In this document: piece by piece, positions 50,901 through 64,000 of the stretch
Layout: each line of letters opens with the position of its first letter
Numbering within the stretch: the first letter of the stretch is position 1
Assembly (NCBI GenBank): GCA_027604505.1
Contig: JADIIX010000038.1
Location: forward strand, 42,217 to 106,216
Length of the DNA: 64,000 nt
Direction of reading: 5' to 3'
DNA from: Gonapodya sp. JEL0774
Lineage: Eukaryota; Monoblepharomycota; Monoblepharidomycetes; Monoblepharidales; Gonapodyaceae
Program-made: the position numbers and the translations under genes
Notes under the pieces: model-generated
Told to the model about the DNA's origin: nothing
What the model saw: only the letters and a program-made list of their open reading frames with translations
Database searches by the model: none

Positions 50901-51800
50901 CACGCAACGGAAGTAACAGGTGCGCCGTGAGCCCCTGGGAGCTCAAACACCACACCACCAGAGGCTCCTGAAGGCGAGGGTGACCGGTCCCTATTCGGAG
51001 AGGTGGCATTTGACCCAAGCTGCCTGATATCACACATGACCACGGAACGGTCGGCACCGCCGACGAGAACAAGTTCCGATGTCGCGGGGTGTGGGGAGGG
51101 TTTGCAACAAAGCAGCATATCGTCCGAAATATTGCTCATAGTGGACGCGCCTGTAGTTGCGGTGCAGTGTTCAACGTCCCATACGGCGAGTCTCCCTTGT
51201 TGCACTGCCACGAAGCTCCTCGGCGGGTTGATCGACGGTGCTGAGTTGAGTCCAGGTAACGGAGACGACGATTCAATCCACTCCGATGACCAAACACGAG
51301 TTGTTCGAGACATTTTCCCGGGTTTTGACGCGAGTAGATCCTCGTTGGGGAGTTTTGGAAACACCGGTAGCGTGGCAGAGAGGTCCAAAGAGAGGTTCGA
51401 GGGGTCCGCGGTAAGTCGCAAAAACAAGACTGTGCCATCAATTGAAGACGAAAGAAGAGGGTAAGAGAGGGCTCCAGAGTATCCAGTACTGGTAGGAGGG
51501 TCAGTGCCAAAGGCCGAAGGTGAAGGTGCGGAAGCAAAGGAGAGGTGGAAAACAGGTTGCGGTAGAGTAGCGGTAGATTTAATCTTTCGGAGCGCCCCAC
51601 CGATGGTCACAGGAGATGTTTGATAATCAAATTTGCAGGCGGCTTTCACCCACCACCAGCTGCTCCCCTCCACCCGATCCACCGCTGTTCAAACTCCCCC
51701 GCGGAGGCGAAACATTCTCCAAAAGAAAAAAATTATTCTGCTTGGCTCCAGAGCCTGCAGCTATGTACGGGGCACCCTGCAGGGAATTGCATATCGTCAT
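47913..51800 (-). CDS. Unassigned WD40 protein with C-terminal helical region
   Basis: Beta-propeller protein of unknown role. The first large exon (about 50747-51700) has clear WD40 blades: VAVQQGRLAVWDVEHC, SELVLVGGADRSVVMCDIR, and GAPVTSVAWNPFVPYWVATA with AVVHVWDVRYV. The next exon continues IAWSNTHATVLTTASTDRTM and RTWSFSP, then a long charged loop (SDVDSDEHDADDDADG). Phase-consistent joins link this to helical segments: QEVK to NILAPVLLNDPIRALQLGLR; LLKSEL to NLFRLLSRALPNDD; MAVIA to TYASFPFSLTVITH. A helical end follows (YIDGLYQQASQQLNQAIQTA). The layout, propeller then alpha solenoid, is that of coat, tether or IFT-type scaffolds, but no family is certain. The 5' end is unsettled; ATG near 51800 (MTICNSLQ) or an upstream exon are options. 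Confidence 0.65.
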
Positions 51801-52235
51801 GGTGTCGAGAGAGATGTGAGCGGGGTGATTGTCCTCACAGGGCAAGCGGCGATTGACGTGAGCCACTTGGATGTATCTGGGACAGCGACAACTGATGTGT
51901 CTCGAACGGATCTGAGTTTCATTAGAACAGCCCACGGCGAGGTCCAGATGCAATGAAAGTTGAGTTCGACCACCGTCAGGGGAATGCATGACGGCGGCGC
52001 AAATAATGGACAAAGCACCAGTCATCAGATCCATTAGATAAAAATGGAAGTGCTTTAGTCGCAGTTCAAGCCTGGGCGACGCAATGCCCAACAGTATCAC
52101 AGCTGCCATCTTTCCACCGCACCTGCTGACCGCACTCCCCAATCCGGCTCTCCACGCATCTGTCGGTCGAGCTATCCCTGAGCTACGGGCCGCCAGTTTT
52201 GCGATTGGTGAGGATGGATCGTCAGAGTCGCTCAT
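51801..52235 (-). CDS. Possible 5' exon or small membrane protein
   Basis: An open frame starts at ATG 52235 (MSDSDDPSSPIAKLAARSSG) and runs without a stop into the region where the WD40 gene seems to begin. It has one hydrophobic stretch (LMTGALSIICAAVM). Either it is the first exon of the WD40 gene with an unseen intron, or a separate small protein. No family recognised. Confidence 0.3.
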
Positions 52236-52432
52236 TTTCCTCCCCTTCCCCTCGCAATGAACAGTGATTGGTGAGGGGTTTCTGTGACGTAGTGCATTCC
52301 CAACGAATCACATACAATTCATCTATGGGCGAAAACGCCAAAAGGAAGCAATTAAAATAATGTAATATTTTTCGCGGTTCCTGAAGTAAAGAGAATGACT
52401 CCGTTTCACTTGAAGAACGAGAATACCTTCAG

Positions 52433-52765
52433 CTATGATGGAAACTCTGGGGACCACTCACCGTCTACGATGACTGCTGTTGTCGGTATGGTTCCACTAG
52501 GTCCTGAACCTCCTCTACTGTCGTTTACTGTGCTTACAGAGTCCGCACCTGGGACTGTCCAGTCCTCCCTTCCTCTAGATGCTCCACTCGTGCCCCTACT
52601 TTTCAGTCGCGTAATCTCGTCGTTGACCGTTTCCAACTCTTCCTCTAGCCCCGTTATCCGAACGTCACCCTTGACCTTTATGTCCCTGAGGTCCATGCGA
52701 ATCCATTTGAGACTCAGAGCCGCCGACGATACTGCCATCACAAGCAACAGTTGAATGAAATTCAT
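52433..52765 (-). CDS. Small membrane-anchored coiled-coil protein, hypothetical
   Basis: ATG 52765 opens MNFIQLLLVMAVSSAALSLK, a hydrophobic N-terminal anchor, followed by a short charged helix (ITGLEEELETVNDEITRLKS) and a Ser/Gly-rich tail. About 110 residues as drawn. A GTGAGT donor at 52461 suggests it may continue in another exon. In-frame sequence upstream of the ATG has no earlier ATG. I do not recognise it; anchor-plus-coil small proteins occur in mitochondrial and ER membranes, but that is not evidence of function. Confidence 0.4.
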   Translation of the reverse strand: MNFIQLLLVMAVSSAALSLKWIRMDLRDIKVKGDVRITGLEEELETVNDEITRLKSRGTSGASRGREDWTVPGADSVSTVNDSRGGSGPSGTIPTTAVIVDGEWSPEFPS

Positions 52766-53470
52766 ACGGAAATTGGCAAAAACGCGCGCCCGTTGGGTGG
52801 GGTTAGAAAGAACTAGAGGCGTGAAGAGGATGAGAGGGAGTATTGCAACGGGTCGCGAAGGGCGGTTTGAGTGCAGGGATGACGGAAAGTCGAGGTTGAG
52901 AGCGTGCAGGGTTGAATGCACATGATTTCATCGGGAAATGGTGGAATATGTGTTGAGTGCATTCAGGATGGTTTGTGAAAAGGTGCATCGAAGTGGAAGA
53001 CATGTCAGTATTGATACAAAACATCAACCACAAGAGCACACTTGGGTCTTTCGGAAAAGCGCAAAAGGCTTTGACCGCGCACCTTCCGTAAGGTTTGTTG
53101 ACAAGGGATTGGGGAGAATGATGGTCGGACGATTGCTCGGGGCAGGGGACTGAGGGGGAGGACGAGTTGACACCACCGGAGGTTCTAACGAATCCCTAGC
53201 ATGAGGAACGTTCTGATGCGTGGTCCTTGTCAACGAAATGCGAGGTGCAGGGGAGGAGGAAAAGAAGCGAGGACATTTCACAGGTGAAGACGGTGTCCCT
53301 GTAGACCGAGATTGGGCAGACCGCCGCAATGTATGCAGATGCAGCTGAGAGCGCAAGTAATTTGGCGTTCGCATCGTCGAATGTGGGTGTTATAGGCAGA
53401 CTCTTTGTGATATGTATAGGTATCTCCGACCTCGCACTCCCTGCCATGACTGATTTGACCAAAGGCGTAC
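52766..53470. other. Intergenic, divergent upstream of glycerol kinase
   Basis: About 700 bp without a recognisable gene. Minus-strand frames here are Ser/Thr/Arg-rich and broken. It should contain the glycerol kinase promoter. Confidence 0.45.
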
Positions 53471-56180
<2,710 letters not shown>

Positions 56181-56285
56181 AAAGCTCTTGTCTTATGTTT
56201 GCAAATGAAATTGATTACAATTGGCGGTTAATTTGTCTCCTACACCCCCCCGGTTCGGATCTGCCGTTCCGTGACTTTCTGCACT

Positions 56286-57878
56286 TTATTGTACACGTGC
56301 GCTTTCAAGCGTGAGCCAGAAATCGCTCGAACTTTCAAAAAGCAACATCTCGGCTTCGCGAGTGATGTTCATTCCTGGTGGTACCAGCAATCGGTTGATC
56401 AAGTGGGCGACCCCATTGGATGCGATGCTGGATTTTTCGAAGGAAGTGAGAACGACAAATCTCGATATACATAAAGGGTACAGTTACCTGTCCGCGAACC
56501 AAACTTCAACTTCATCATTGATGGTAATGTGCCAGCTGCAGACCGGGTTCGTTCAGGTTGATAAAACGAGCTTTGTTAAGATAGTGATTACTCACGCATT
56601 GTCTTTGATGTGAACGTCGCCTCCACCTTTTACCCACTTCAACACCTTCTGGGTTACCATTCTCTGCATTGAAGCGATCCATCTACCGTTCCTCTCTGCT
56701 CGAACGGTGAGAGTGGCGTTTTTGTTCGGATCCGCTGTGGAAAGAAAGGTTGCTACCGTATGGTTTTGTAGGTCGTGGAGTGTGTTGGAATCTTCAAATC
56801 AGGAGAAGTAGTACTTTTTTGTTTGGAGAGTACATCCGCTGCTTCACTCACATACAAGAGACGGGGCTACGTGGTATGCAAGGATACTCCTGCGAAGAGA
56901 AGCAAGCGGATGCAACAACCACCATGGGGGTACCACAATTCTCAAAACGAAAACGAACCTGAGTGTTCTTCGTCCCAAAGGTGAGAAGAGATAAAGCAAC
57001 TCGCGAAGCGAGAGGTGACGGAAAGCTTATGCAAGGAAACAGTTAGATCTGTACCATATTCGATGATTTCTGCAAGAACTAACCTTCATTGGTGGGAGCA
57101 AACAAGGTGATCTCCTTCCCACTCTCAAAGATGGTATCGAATCCCAATCGTTGCGCAGCAGAAGTGAAAACGGACAACTCAGTAGGCAGCACGAAAGTCA
57201 AGTCGAACAAATCGGGCGGGGGGATCAGGACCCGATTTATTACTTGAATCATTCCGTTTGCGGTCTGCAGAAAGTGGTGAAGAAATTTCAATAGCCTCGT
57301 TCAAAAGTTCACTTACACCGAGATCTTCTTCCACGATTCGAGCGAGATTGACAAAGTGTTGTCCGTTTCTATCATCACATCTCAGAGCTTGTGATCTGTT
57401 CTTCAAGGTAGGAAGAACCAGCGCAGTAGCTATCAGCTCGCCATTCAGAATGGTGGAAGCAGAAACGTTGTAGTTGAGCACGAGATGATATAACAGAGCT
57501 TCGTGAATGATGCTGCTGTTCTTGGGCAAGCCAACGGTTCGATTGAGCTCTTGTATCGCTTCATCGGTTGGAGCGAAAAAGGTGTTGTTTGCTGAATCCA
57601 TTAACATTATTAGAAGGAGCGATGAGAAAGGATTCGCGAACTACATTATTACACTTGCCTCCGACACGATTCAACTCTTGGACGACATCGTCAGCGTAAG
57701 CTTGGAGCAAGTTTATGAGGATTGAAAATCTTCCATCAAGTTGCAAGCGTCCAAAGTTTGTAAGTGTTGCGTTCGGGACTTGTAGTACACGGTCTGTGTT
57801 GGGCAACATGGCGGCAAGAGCAGTAGTGGATCCAATACAGAGCACTGCAAACACTGAGAAAAGCTTGCACCACGCCAT
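56286..57878 (-). CDS. Secreted fasciclin (FAS1) domain protein
   Basis: Predicted extracellular adhesion protein. ATG 57878 starts a signal peptide (LFSVFAVLCIGSTTALA). The first FAS1 domain has GRFSILINLLQAYADDVV, then across an intron NTFFAPTDEAIQELN, HEALLYHLVLNYNV, and the close HFVNLARIVEEDLGV with GMIQVINRVLIPP. A second FAS1 domain follows: FVLPTELSVFTSAAQRLGF, ITLFAPTNEG, WVKGGGDVHIKDN and VAHLINRLLVPPGMN, ending at 56288. Exons are short, and I placed only the clearest joins (for example near 57610-57640). There is no GPI or TM end that I can see: the last residues are SSSDFWLTLESARVQ. N-glycosylation sites (NSS, NVSAS, NRS) fit secretion. Fungal FAS1 proteins are linked to adhesion and wall organisation. 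Confidence 0.85.
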
Positions 57879-58242
57879 ACTTAGTACGCTGTAAGCTTTG
57901 GTTGGATCGTTTGAATGTGGTCACTCAGGCTTTTATGCCTGTGCGAACGCTGATGTCATGTCATTTCGCAAATTGTCGAGTTATCTCGTTCTAAAAATGA
58001 AGGACGGCATGCGAGAATTCAATCACAAATTATTACTATTCAATAGGCAATAAATTATTCAAAAAGAAGTTCTTTTGACATCCAACTGCTGGTCACTGTG
58101 GGTAAAATGTAATACGTCATCGTTCGACAAGTCAGTGCACCAGCCACATTCGTCATTGATTCAGGTCCCCTTTGCCCCATCCGCCGTCCAAACTCCGCGC
58201 ACCACAAGCAAAAAGCCAGCAAAAGCCAGAAAGCCGGCAAGG
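57879..58242. promoter_or_regulatory. Divergent promoter region, FAS1 / bZIP
   Basis: 364 bp between start codons of the leftward FAS1 gene and the rightward bZIP gene; AT-rich with ATTATT and TAAATTATT runs around 58030-58060. Basic in-frame codons (KKPAKARKPAR) just before 58243 could belong to an extra 5' exon of the bZIP gene. Confidence 0.4.
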
Positions 58243-61078
58243 ATGCAAATTAGTAGACGTCAGTCGGTGTTCCTGAAGCAGCAAGAGAGTTCAGTGCTTG
58301 ATACAAACCACCATCTCGCTTCTCCCCGTCACGACAACGAGAACTCTCCGACCACTGCATCGTTTTCACAATACCTATACACCTCCAACTTTGCTACGCC
58401 AGCAACCCAAGATACGAATGGACACAACCCATTCGAATCTGCGTTCGGGGAGCCCGTAATAGGGCTTCACAACTCCGAATCAAATGTATTGGCATACCTG
58501 GAGTCAACAGATCACACAGAGTGCACTGAAAGTTCCAAGGAGGATGCGGAATCTGCAAGGGAAGCATTTCCGACATCGCACGATGCAGAGGGATTCGAAC
58601 CATTCGTACCTGCAGCCACAGAAGGGTAAATGTGGCTAGATTCTGACCATTCATGTTGTTTTCACTAATGCTGAAACTCTTTTTCTTGTGTGCCGTTGGG
58701 GACGATCCCCCGTGACCGCTTGAGTTCTCACAACAGCTCCTGCGTGCCACTCTCTGTACTTAGTTGTACCTCCACTTCAGAACACTCACCCACTCGACAC
58801 GTATTTCTCCGGCCACCAATTTATCCGCCCCGTGTCCACGACATCCTCCCCACTCGCTCTCCTCATGAACAACATGCAATCGGTGGCTTGCTTGAGCTCC
58901 TATCAGGTGGCAGCCTGAGAGGCAGCGCTAGTAATGTAAATGGCGTGAGCTTTGGCGCGGAGAATCATATCGGGAGGTCTTTGCCTGTTTCAGAAGGTGT
59001 TTCCGCTTTGACACCAATTCATGATCTCGTGGTGGGTCTCCGGATCACCATCAAACGCTTGTCATTGGGTTTGATGTCGAAATACTAACGTTCCGCAACT
59101 TCAGGGTGACTACTTTGGAATCCCTGTGAATAAAGTTGCTAGCGCTACCGTTGCTGCACACGCACCCAATCTTGCAGCCAATGCGACAACCTCTCATACT
59201 CCCCAGTCTCCGATAACCACATTTGTCCGGCAAGTTGCCGGCATGGCTGCCGAAGGCTTGCCCTCCGGCGTGCTAACACCCCTGCTCAATGACATGGGTT
59301 TCACCACGCAGGGAGAGCCTGGATACACACCGTTTGTTCTACGGTCTAGTTCGAGTGAGATGGGCATCGCTGACATCGCGGGAGTAAGATCAGGAGAAAG
59401 ACATGTTGAAGGATCGGATGGACATGGCGCTGAACCTCTGCAACTCCCGTTATGGCAATCAGCCACCAGTCTTCCCAATGCGAGCAGTCTCGCCCCCCTC
59501 TTCAGCGACTATGCTCACCAGCCACAGGTCAACGTGTTCAATGGTGTTAGCCACCTTACCCATGAAGCTATGTACCCAAGTCCAGTGGTCTCGTCTACCA
59601 GTAACTCCGGCGTATACTGCATATCTGCACAATACCCGTATCACTATCCATCGTCCAACCCATATGAGGCATATTTCTCAGCCACCAGCAATGCTCAGCT
59701 CTACAGATCTTTCGAGAATATGCAAGCGGGCGGAACATCTGTGCAAAGTTCAAACACAAATGTTGTTTCTCCACCCTCGCTCGTCTCCGTATCTTCACTT
59801 GGTCCGGCTCAGAATTCACACCAATTTCATCCTTTGTTCCGCTCACCTGCACTATCTGACTCGTTGATCGCCAGCTCCTCCCTTCGCCGCCGTCCCGGCA
59901 CCCACTCCGTGAGTGTATCTACAGGGAGTAGCCCTCCACCTGAGCCTCCCCGATGGACAGCCATTGCATCGACGCTAGATCGCACGTTGAGCACAATGCA
60001 CGCTTTTATGCATTCTGATTCTTCCGAAACAGAGGACGATTCGCACGGTGGTAGAGGATTGCATAACATGCGTGAAAAGATCCATGACGCGAAGGAGGTA
60101 CTAAGTGGGAGTCAAAGTTGTGACGATGACAGAAACGCGCCTACCATGAGCTCGGGATTAGCAGGAGGTGCAATGGCGGCGGAGTTCGCAGATACCGCCT
60201 TTGACGGTTTGGATTTTGGAGGTATTCTGGCCGCGAATGAATATGCAGACGATTTTGAGGCGCGAGAGAGAGAATTGAACGGTGGGACAGACGGAACGGA
60301 TGTAACACAGGGATCTTCTTGTGATATGGCCACATCCACGAAGAACCCCGTCGCGCCAAGCACCAGATCCCGGAAGCGGAAGGTAACCTTTAGTGTTGAA
60401 TCAAATCCTGCTACATCGGCTGCACCAACTGAAGCTGGCCCAGCCTCACCCAAACCTGGTCAGCCGCCAAATTCACTTTCTTCGAGGAAGCTTAGTGCTC
60501 GCGACCGTAATGGAGATTCATACGCTGGTAATTCAAGTGAAACGTCCTCAACCCAGGACTCATCAAACGAGGAAGACGAATCGGATGGCGGGGATATCGA
60601 TGAGTTTGGGGTGGGGCCAGGAAAGCGCAAACGAGGTGGCGGATCTGGAGGTCTTGAGTCTGGAGTGATCGACGACAAAGCAGACGGCAAACAGCGTCGG
60701 AAGAGACGGAGCTACGTGAAGCGTGATGAGCTGGACCGTCTCGCCACGAAGCCGAAGCGCAAACGCATCACCGGTACAACCCCCGAAGAGGTGCATGAGA
60801 AGAGGGTTGAGAGACGAAGAGAACGAAACAGAACCGCGGCGAGACGGAGCAGAGAGAGGAGGTGGGTTTCGAGTCATTTTGTGTTCGGTGGTTATTGTGT
60901 GAATACACCCGTTGATTATAATAGAGTCAAGTACATTGACGAGCTTGAAGCGCAAGTCGCAGATCTGGAGCGTGATAAGCAAGTGCTACGGAATCGGGTT
61001 GTGCAGTTGGAGCGGGTTGCGGGAAAGGCTGCGCCGCCCATGACAGACGAGATGAGGAGAATGTTTGGGTTGGGATAG
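58243..61078 (+). CDS. bZIP transcription factor
   Basis: DNA-binding regulator, 862 residues from exons 58243-58625, 58737-59031, 59105-60861 and 60925-61078, in frame. The C-terminal bZIP is split by the last intron. The basic region RRRERNRTAARRSRERR has the N-x7-R core (NRTAARRSR), and after the intron VKYIDELEAQVADLERDKQV continues into LRNRVVQLERVAGKA as the leucine zipper. The intron (63 bp) is in frame without a stop, so retention would insert 21 residues between basic region and zipper and destroy the spacing. Before the bZIP lie a basic cluster (KQRRKRRSYVKRDELDR), an acidic patch (SNEEDESDGGDIDEFG) and a long Ser/Asn/Pro-rich region with Tyr/His-rich stretches, likely activation domain. 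Close to Atf/CREB or Hac1-like classes, but I cannot choose. Confidence 0.88.
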
Positions 61079-61329
61079 GCGCAAGTGAATGGAGATGATT
61101 CCTCAGTCGCATCTTTTGTCTATATGAACTTTTAGAAACATTACGCATAACGGAGTGCTCATTGCAGAGAAACACGAAGATCGTAACGGGATTGGAGGTG
61201 CACAAACTAGCATCGGGTTCTCGTTGATTTGACGAATGAGAGACACAACCATAAAATCGTCAAACCAAAGGAACGGAAGAGGAAACCTCCTCCTTCTTCA
61301 CACATCTGAAACAACTACGTCTACTGCCT

Positions 61330-61746
61330 TTACTTTGCGGCCGATCTCTCCCAACACCGTTCCTTCTCTTCCGCGACTACCAACCTCCTGAGCCCAACAA
61401 CAAGGAGTGCGATCACAAACGCAGCAATGATTGAAAGCAGATCTGCATCATTCAAGCCCATAATTGACAACGAAATTTTGGGATACGAACTCTTCGAGAA
61501 GCAAGATTTGTTTGTCCTGTCGCAGTTGGCAACGTGAGTCCATCGGCCTGGTTCTTTGAAGAGCGATTCGAAGCAGTCTTTCTGCGTACAGAGAAGGCCT
61601 AAATTCCCCACACCCCTTGAACAATGCATGAAGCCGAGTTCTGTTTTATACATCATGATACCGTGGGCTGCATGGCAAGGTTGTGAGCAGAGGCTAAAAT
61701 ATGCATGGTGGTAGTTAAGACCTGGACGTAGCAGGTTGGCGTACAA
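61330..61746 (-). CDS. Possible Cys-rich membrane protein, hypothetical
   Basis: The frame ends in a hydrophobic helix (LLSIIAAFVIALLVVGLRRL) and a charged tail, and has several cysteines before it (FSLCSQPCHAAHG, MHCSRGVGNLGLLCTQKDC, VANCDRTNKSCFS). The start at 61746 is not ATG and the 5' structure is unknown. The frame YANLLRPGL to CHA is conserved in the diverged repeat at 62224-62375 with changes mainly at third positions, which supports this frame as coding. No family recognised. Confidence 0.4.
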   Translation of the reverse strand: MYANLLRPGLNYHHAYFSLCSQPCHAAHGIMMYKTELGFMHCSRGVGNLGLLCTQKDCFESLFKEPGRWTHVANCDRTNKSCFSKSSYPKISLSIMGLNDADLLSIIAAFVIALLVVGLRRLVVAEEKERCWERSAAK

Positions 61747-61805
61747 GCGTCACGTGTATAGCTACTTTGTAGTAAAAAATGGCTTTGGCCGATTCCAACG
61801 TGTGG
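61661..61805. repeat. Diverged tandem duplication, copy 1
   Basis: Matches 62224-62375 at about 70% by eye: GCATGGCA, GAGCAGAGGC, AGACCTGG, GTACAAGCG/CATACAAACC, CTACTTTG and GATTCCAA/AATTCCAA fall in the same order and spacing. Copies are about 560 bp apart. Confidence 0.7.
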
Positions 61806-62223
61806 ATAGTACACTACAGGTGGAGCTGTCTTCCCGTGGGCCTTGTTCACAGCGACCCGCCCCAAACCCGATCAAGGACTCCGGGGCACACGGGCTGACC
61901 GAGAGCCTAATTTGTGTAATGTAAATGCGTGATTTTCCGGAACGAATACATGGTTGGAGAACTTCTTGTCATAAGGAATGTGTGGCGAGGCGTGTGGACC
62001 AAAAGTCCTATCCAAAACCATTTCAAGCCCAGACCTTGCACCGTGCTCATCCAAAACTCCTTTCACCACTCACTTTGAGCTCGCTGGCGACCTCCGCTTG
62101 TTAAGTTTCCGTCAGTTCCTTCTAAGCCTGTTCCTGCGCCCGTTTGGTGAACGGTTGGATGAGTCGGAGGCGCCCATTTTAGTATATCCATCGTCAAAAG
62201 AGTGTTGGTGGGCCCTCATTTAG

Positions 62224-62375
62224 ACCAGGTGGGCGCATGGCAGGGATGGGAGCAGAGGCCAAAAACTGCACTGTGACAGTACAGACCTGGGCGTAACAGA
62301 TTGGCATACAAACCTCGCACATATCGCTACTTTGCAGTAAGAAATTAACTTTGACGAATTCCAATGTCGGCATCA
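62224..62375. repeat. Diverged tandem duplication, copy 2
   Basis: Second copy of the 61661-61805 unit. On the minus strand the frame LYANLLRPGL...FGLCSHPCHA parallels copy 1. Confidence 0.7.
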
Positions 62376-63052
62376 AATCCACACGTGGAGATTGTGCTCC
62401 CTGAAATGACCGTAACACCGTCCCCGGTCCCGTCAGCCGCCTGGATTGGGACCTGTAGGAGCGGCAGCCTACGGACAGTATTTTCTGTCACACACACAAT
62501 CTGTGCTCTTTGTGCTATAGTAACACCTGAACGACAATGGCATTGGGACCTTCGCATTCACCCCGTTCACATCCACTCATTACAGGTTCTCACCAAGCGG
62601 AAAATCTAGTACATAATACCCGCTCCATTGAATCTCTCACTGTTGTTGCATGGAGTCAAGATTGACCATACGTGCATGTATGAAGGCCTCACGTCCACGG
62701 ATGCAATAAGAGCACACCCGTGGATCTCGACAACTTTCCTCCATTATTCTCTTGAAAGGATTCGCCATCAGACTGATTGATTCCTTTGCCAGAGAGCAAA
62801 CAGCCGATCGTCGCCAAACCCGGAAGCGAAAGTTCATTGGGGCACGGTGTCCGAGGCGGTTCGGTTGTGCTGTGGCAAGCTTGGGTCATTCCCATCGCAT
62901 ATTCCTCTCGGCACAAAAAACAGTCGTTCAGTTCCGCGTCGTCTCATTTCCATCACCATTCACTTTTTTTTGTGCAATTAAATTTTTTTATATTTCTATC
63001 GACTTCGTACATGGTCCAGTCCTCCCCGTCACCGTCACCGTGTCCACTCAAT

Positions 63053-63092
63053 CCATCGATCCATCGATCCATCCATCTATCCATCCTCGAGG
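63053..63092. repeat. Tetranucleotide repeat (ATCC/ATCG)n
   Basis: Imperfect run of ATCCATCG and ATCCATCC units. Simple sequence, no sign of coding use. Confidence 0.8.
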
Positions 63093-63557
63093 TCAGTCCA
63101 CCACCACAACAGTCCTTGCTCCCGCCGTACCTATGCCCGCCCCCGTCCCCCCGTCCCCCCCCTCCCACTGCCGGTCCCGTCCGGTTCGGTGAGTCCGTCG
63201 GGGTCGGCTTCGGGCTCGGGGTGCCATCTGTTCCCGCCCTTGCCGCGACAGATCCCGATCACGGGACGCACCAAAAGACCTCACGACCTCACGACCTCAC
63301 GCCCTTACGCTCTCACGCCTCACGCCTCACCGACAAAAGTCAAGTCCCCCTCCGGCCCCCGGATCCAAGTCCTGCCCTGCCTGCCTCGCCTCACTTTTTC
63401 ACGAGCGTCCTTCGCTTCCCCATTCCACTCCCCCTCACCCCACCCTCTCCCTATTCCAACCCCCCTCGCCCCACCCCCCCACCCCCCCACCCCCCCCGCC
63501 TCCCCCCCCAACCAACCCACCGCCCAGCCCCCCTCACAACTGCCCCACATGCCGTAC

Positions 63558-64000
63558 CTTCCTTGCCACCACCGCCCCAGTGTACCGTTCCCACACCTCT
63601 CTGTCGCTCACGTGGTCCGGAATGGCCAGCTTGAGGCGGAGCCGTGGGGGGATGGGGAGGCGGTACTTGCGGACAAAGGCAGGGAGGTGGGGGCGCGGGG
63701 GAGGGAGGGTGGCGGTGGTGGTGGCGCTACGGGGGGAAGGAGGTGGGGTGGGCGCACCGGGCAGGTGCGCTCCCGATCCCGATCCCGATCCCGATCCCGA
63801 TCCCGATCCCGATCCCGATCCCGATCCCGATCCAGCTCCAGCTCCCCCGCCGCCCGAGTCCTTCTCTACCCCCACCTCCAGTCCCACCGGCACTCCCTCT
63901 CCCAGTCCCAGTCCCACCACATCCGCCCCTGCCCCACCCCCGGGGCCGCCCCCCCCCCCCCCCCCCCCAGCCACCCCCCACACACCCCCCCCCCCCCCCC
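63558..64000 (-). CDS. Partial gene running off the right edge, Gly-rich and (GS)n
   Basis: The frame enters from beyond base 64000 and ends at a GTACGG splice donor at 63557. The lower part looks genuinely coding: AFVRKYRLPIPPRLRLKLAI and PDHVSDREVWERYTGAVVAR. Upstream of this, reading right to left, are long Gly and Gly-Ser runs partly produced by simple repeats. No family recognised. Downstream exons could not be identified in the C-rich sequence to the left. Length and function cannot be given. Confidence 0.45.
63771..63832. repeat. Hexanucleotide microsatellite (TCCCGA)n
   Basis: About ten perfect tandem copies. On the minus strand it reads GGATCG repeats, encoding alternating Gly-Ser in the partial gene. 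Copy number is likely to vary between strains. Confidence 0.92.
63949..64000. repeat. Poly-C tracts at the window end
   Basis: Two runs of C longer than 14 bases surround a short CA-containing interval. Similar C runs occur at 63474-63512. Base counts in such tracts are unreliable, and frames crossing them should not be trusted. Confidence 0.9.

Larger units (their letters stand above)
61747..63557. other. Unresolved region; no confident gene
   Basis: Contains repeat copy 2 (62224-62375) and a minus-strand frame to its right (AQRAQIVCVTENTVRRLPLL, VTVISGSTISTCGFDAD), possibly exons of a relative of the 61.3 kb gene. From 62750 rightward frames are dominated by simple C-rich sequence and I would not call them. 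Confidence 0.4.

Noticed and set aside
62777-63634. Pro/Ser-rich plus-strand frame near the right end
   Set aside because: Produced by C-rich simple sequence; no conserved part and the base counts of C runs are doubtful.

Overview
The window is nuclear DNA of an intron-rich fungus. Genes are split by short GT-AG introns, mostly 55-110 bp with a few of 200-410 bp. The products are eukaryotic: an SRP subunit, a nucleoporin, a GATOR2 subunit, a KDM3-type JmjC demethylase, F-box proteins and a bZIP factor. A hevein/CBM18 chitin-binding domain and fungal-type cell-surface proteins point to fungi. A RecQ4 helicase that still carries an Sld2-like N-terminus, a bacterial-like Fe-type superoxide dismutase and frequent introns would fit an early-diverging, perhaps zoosporic, lineage; that placement is inference. 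I joined exons by eye using splice sites, reading phase and family motifs. For RECQL4, TRMU, USP, the VIT fusion, NUP54, MIOS, SOD, SRP19, sirtuin, KatG, bZIP and two further genes, the summed exons are divisible by three.

Layout. 1-11 kb: a KDM3-like histone demethylase (minus, cut by the left edge) diverges from RECQL4 (plus, 19 exons). 11-14.2 kb: mitochondrial tRNA 2-thiouridylase TRMU and a universal stress protein converge. 14.6-20.8 kb: two surface genes diverge from a 1.6 kb spacer, a Cys-rich single-pass membrane protein (minus) and a predicted LRR-hevein-TM-VIT1 metal-transporter fusion (plus). 21-29.2 kb: NUP54 with FG repeats at both ends converges on MIOS (GATOR2). 29.4-31.2 kb: an unassigned coiled-coil protein.

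31.3-37.6 kb is rearranged. An Fe-type SOD and its flank are partly duplicated next to an F-box gene. The second copy is a SOD pseudogene lacking its middle, and both copies carry a decayed piece resembling the 3' end of the SRP19 gene. An F-box/LRR gene with about one repeat per exon follows.

39.7-47.5 kb: SRP19, an unassigned gene, a SIRT4-like sirtuin and the catalase-peroxidase KatG. 47.9-52.8 kb: an unassigned WD40 protein and small hypothetical genes. 53.5-61.1 kb: glycerol kinase, a secreted fasciclin-domain protein and a bZIP factor. 61-64 kb: poorly resolved, with a diverged tandem duplication, low-complexity C-rich sequence and a gene fragment running off the right edge.

Two themes recur. 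One is oxidative defence by bacterial-type enzymes that now carry introns (SOD, KatG). The other is cell-surface sensing or adhesion (CBM18/LRR, Cys-rich TM protein, FAS1). There is no operon structure and I saw no phage, CRISPR or recognisable transposon.
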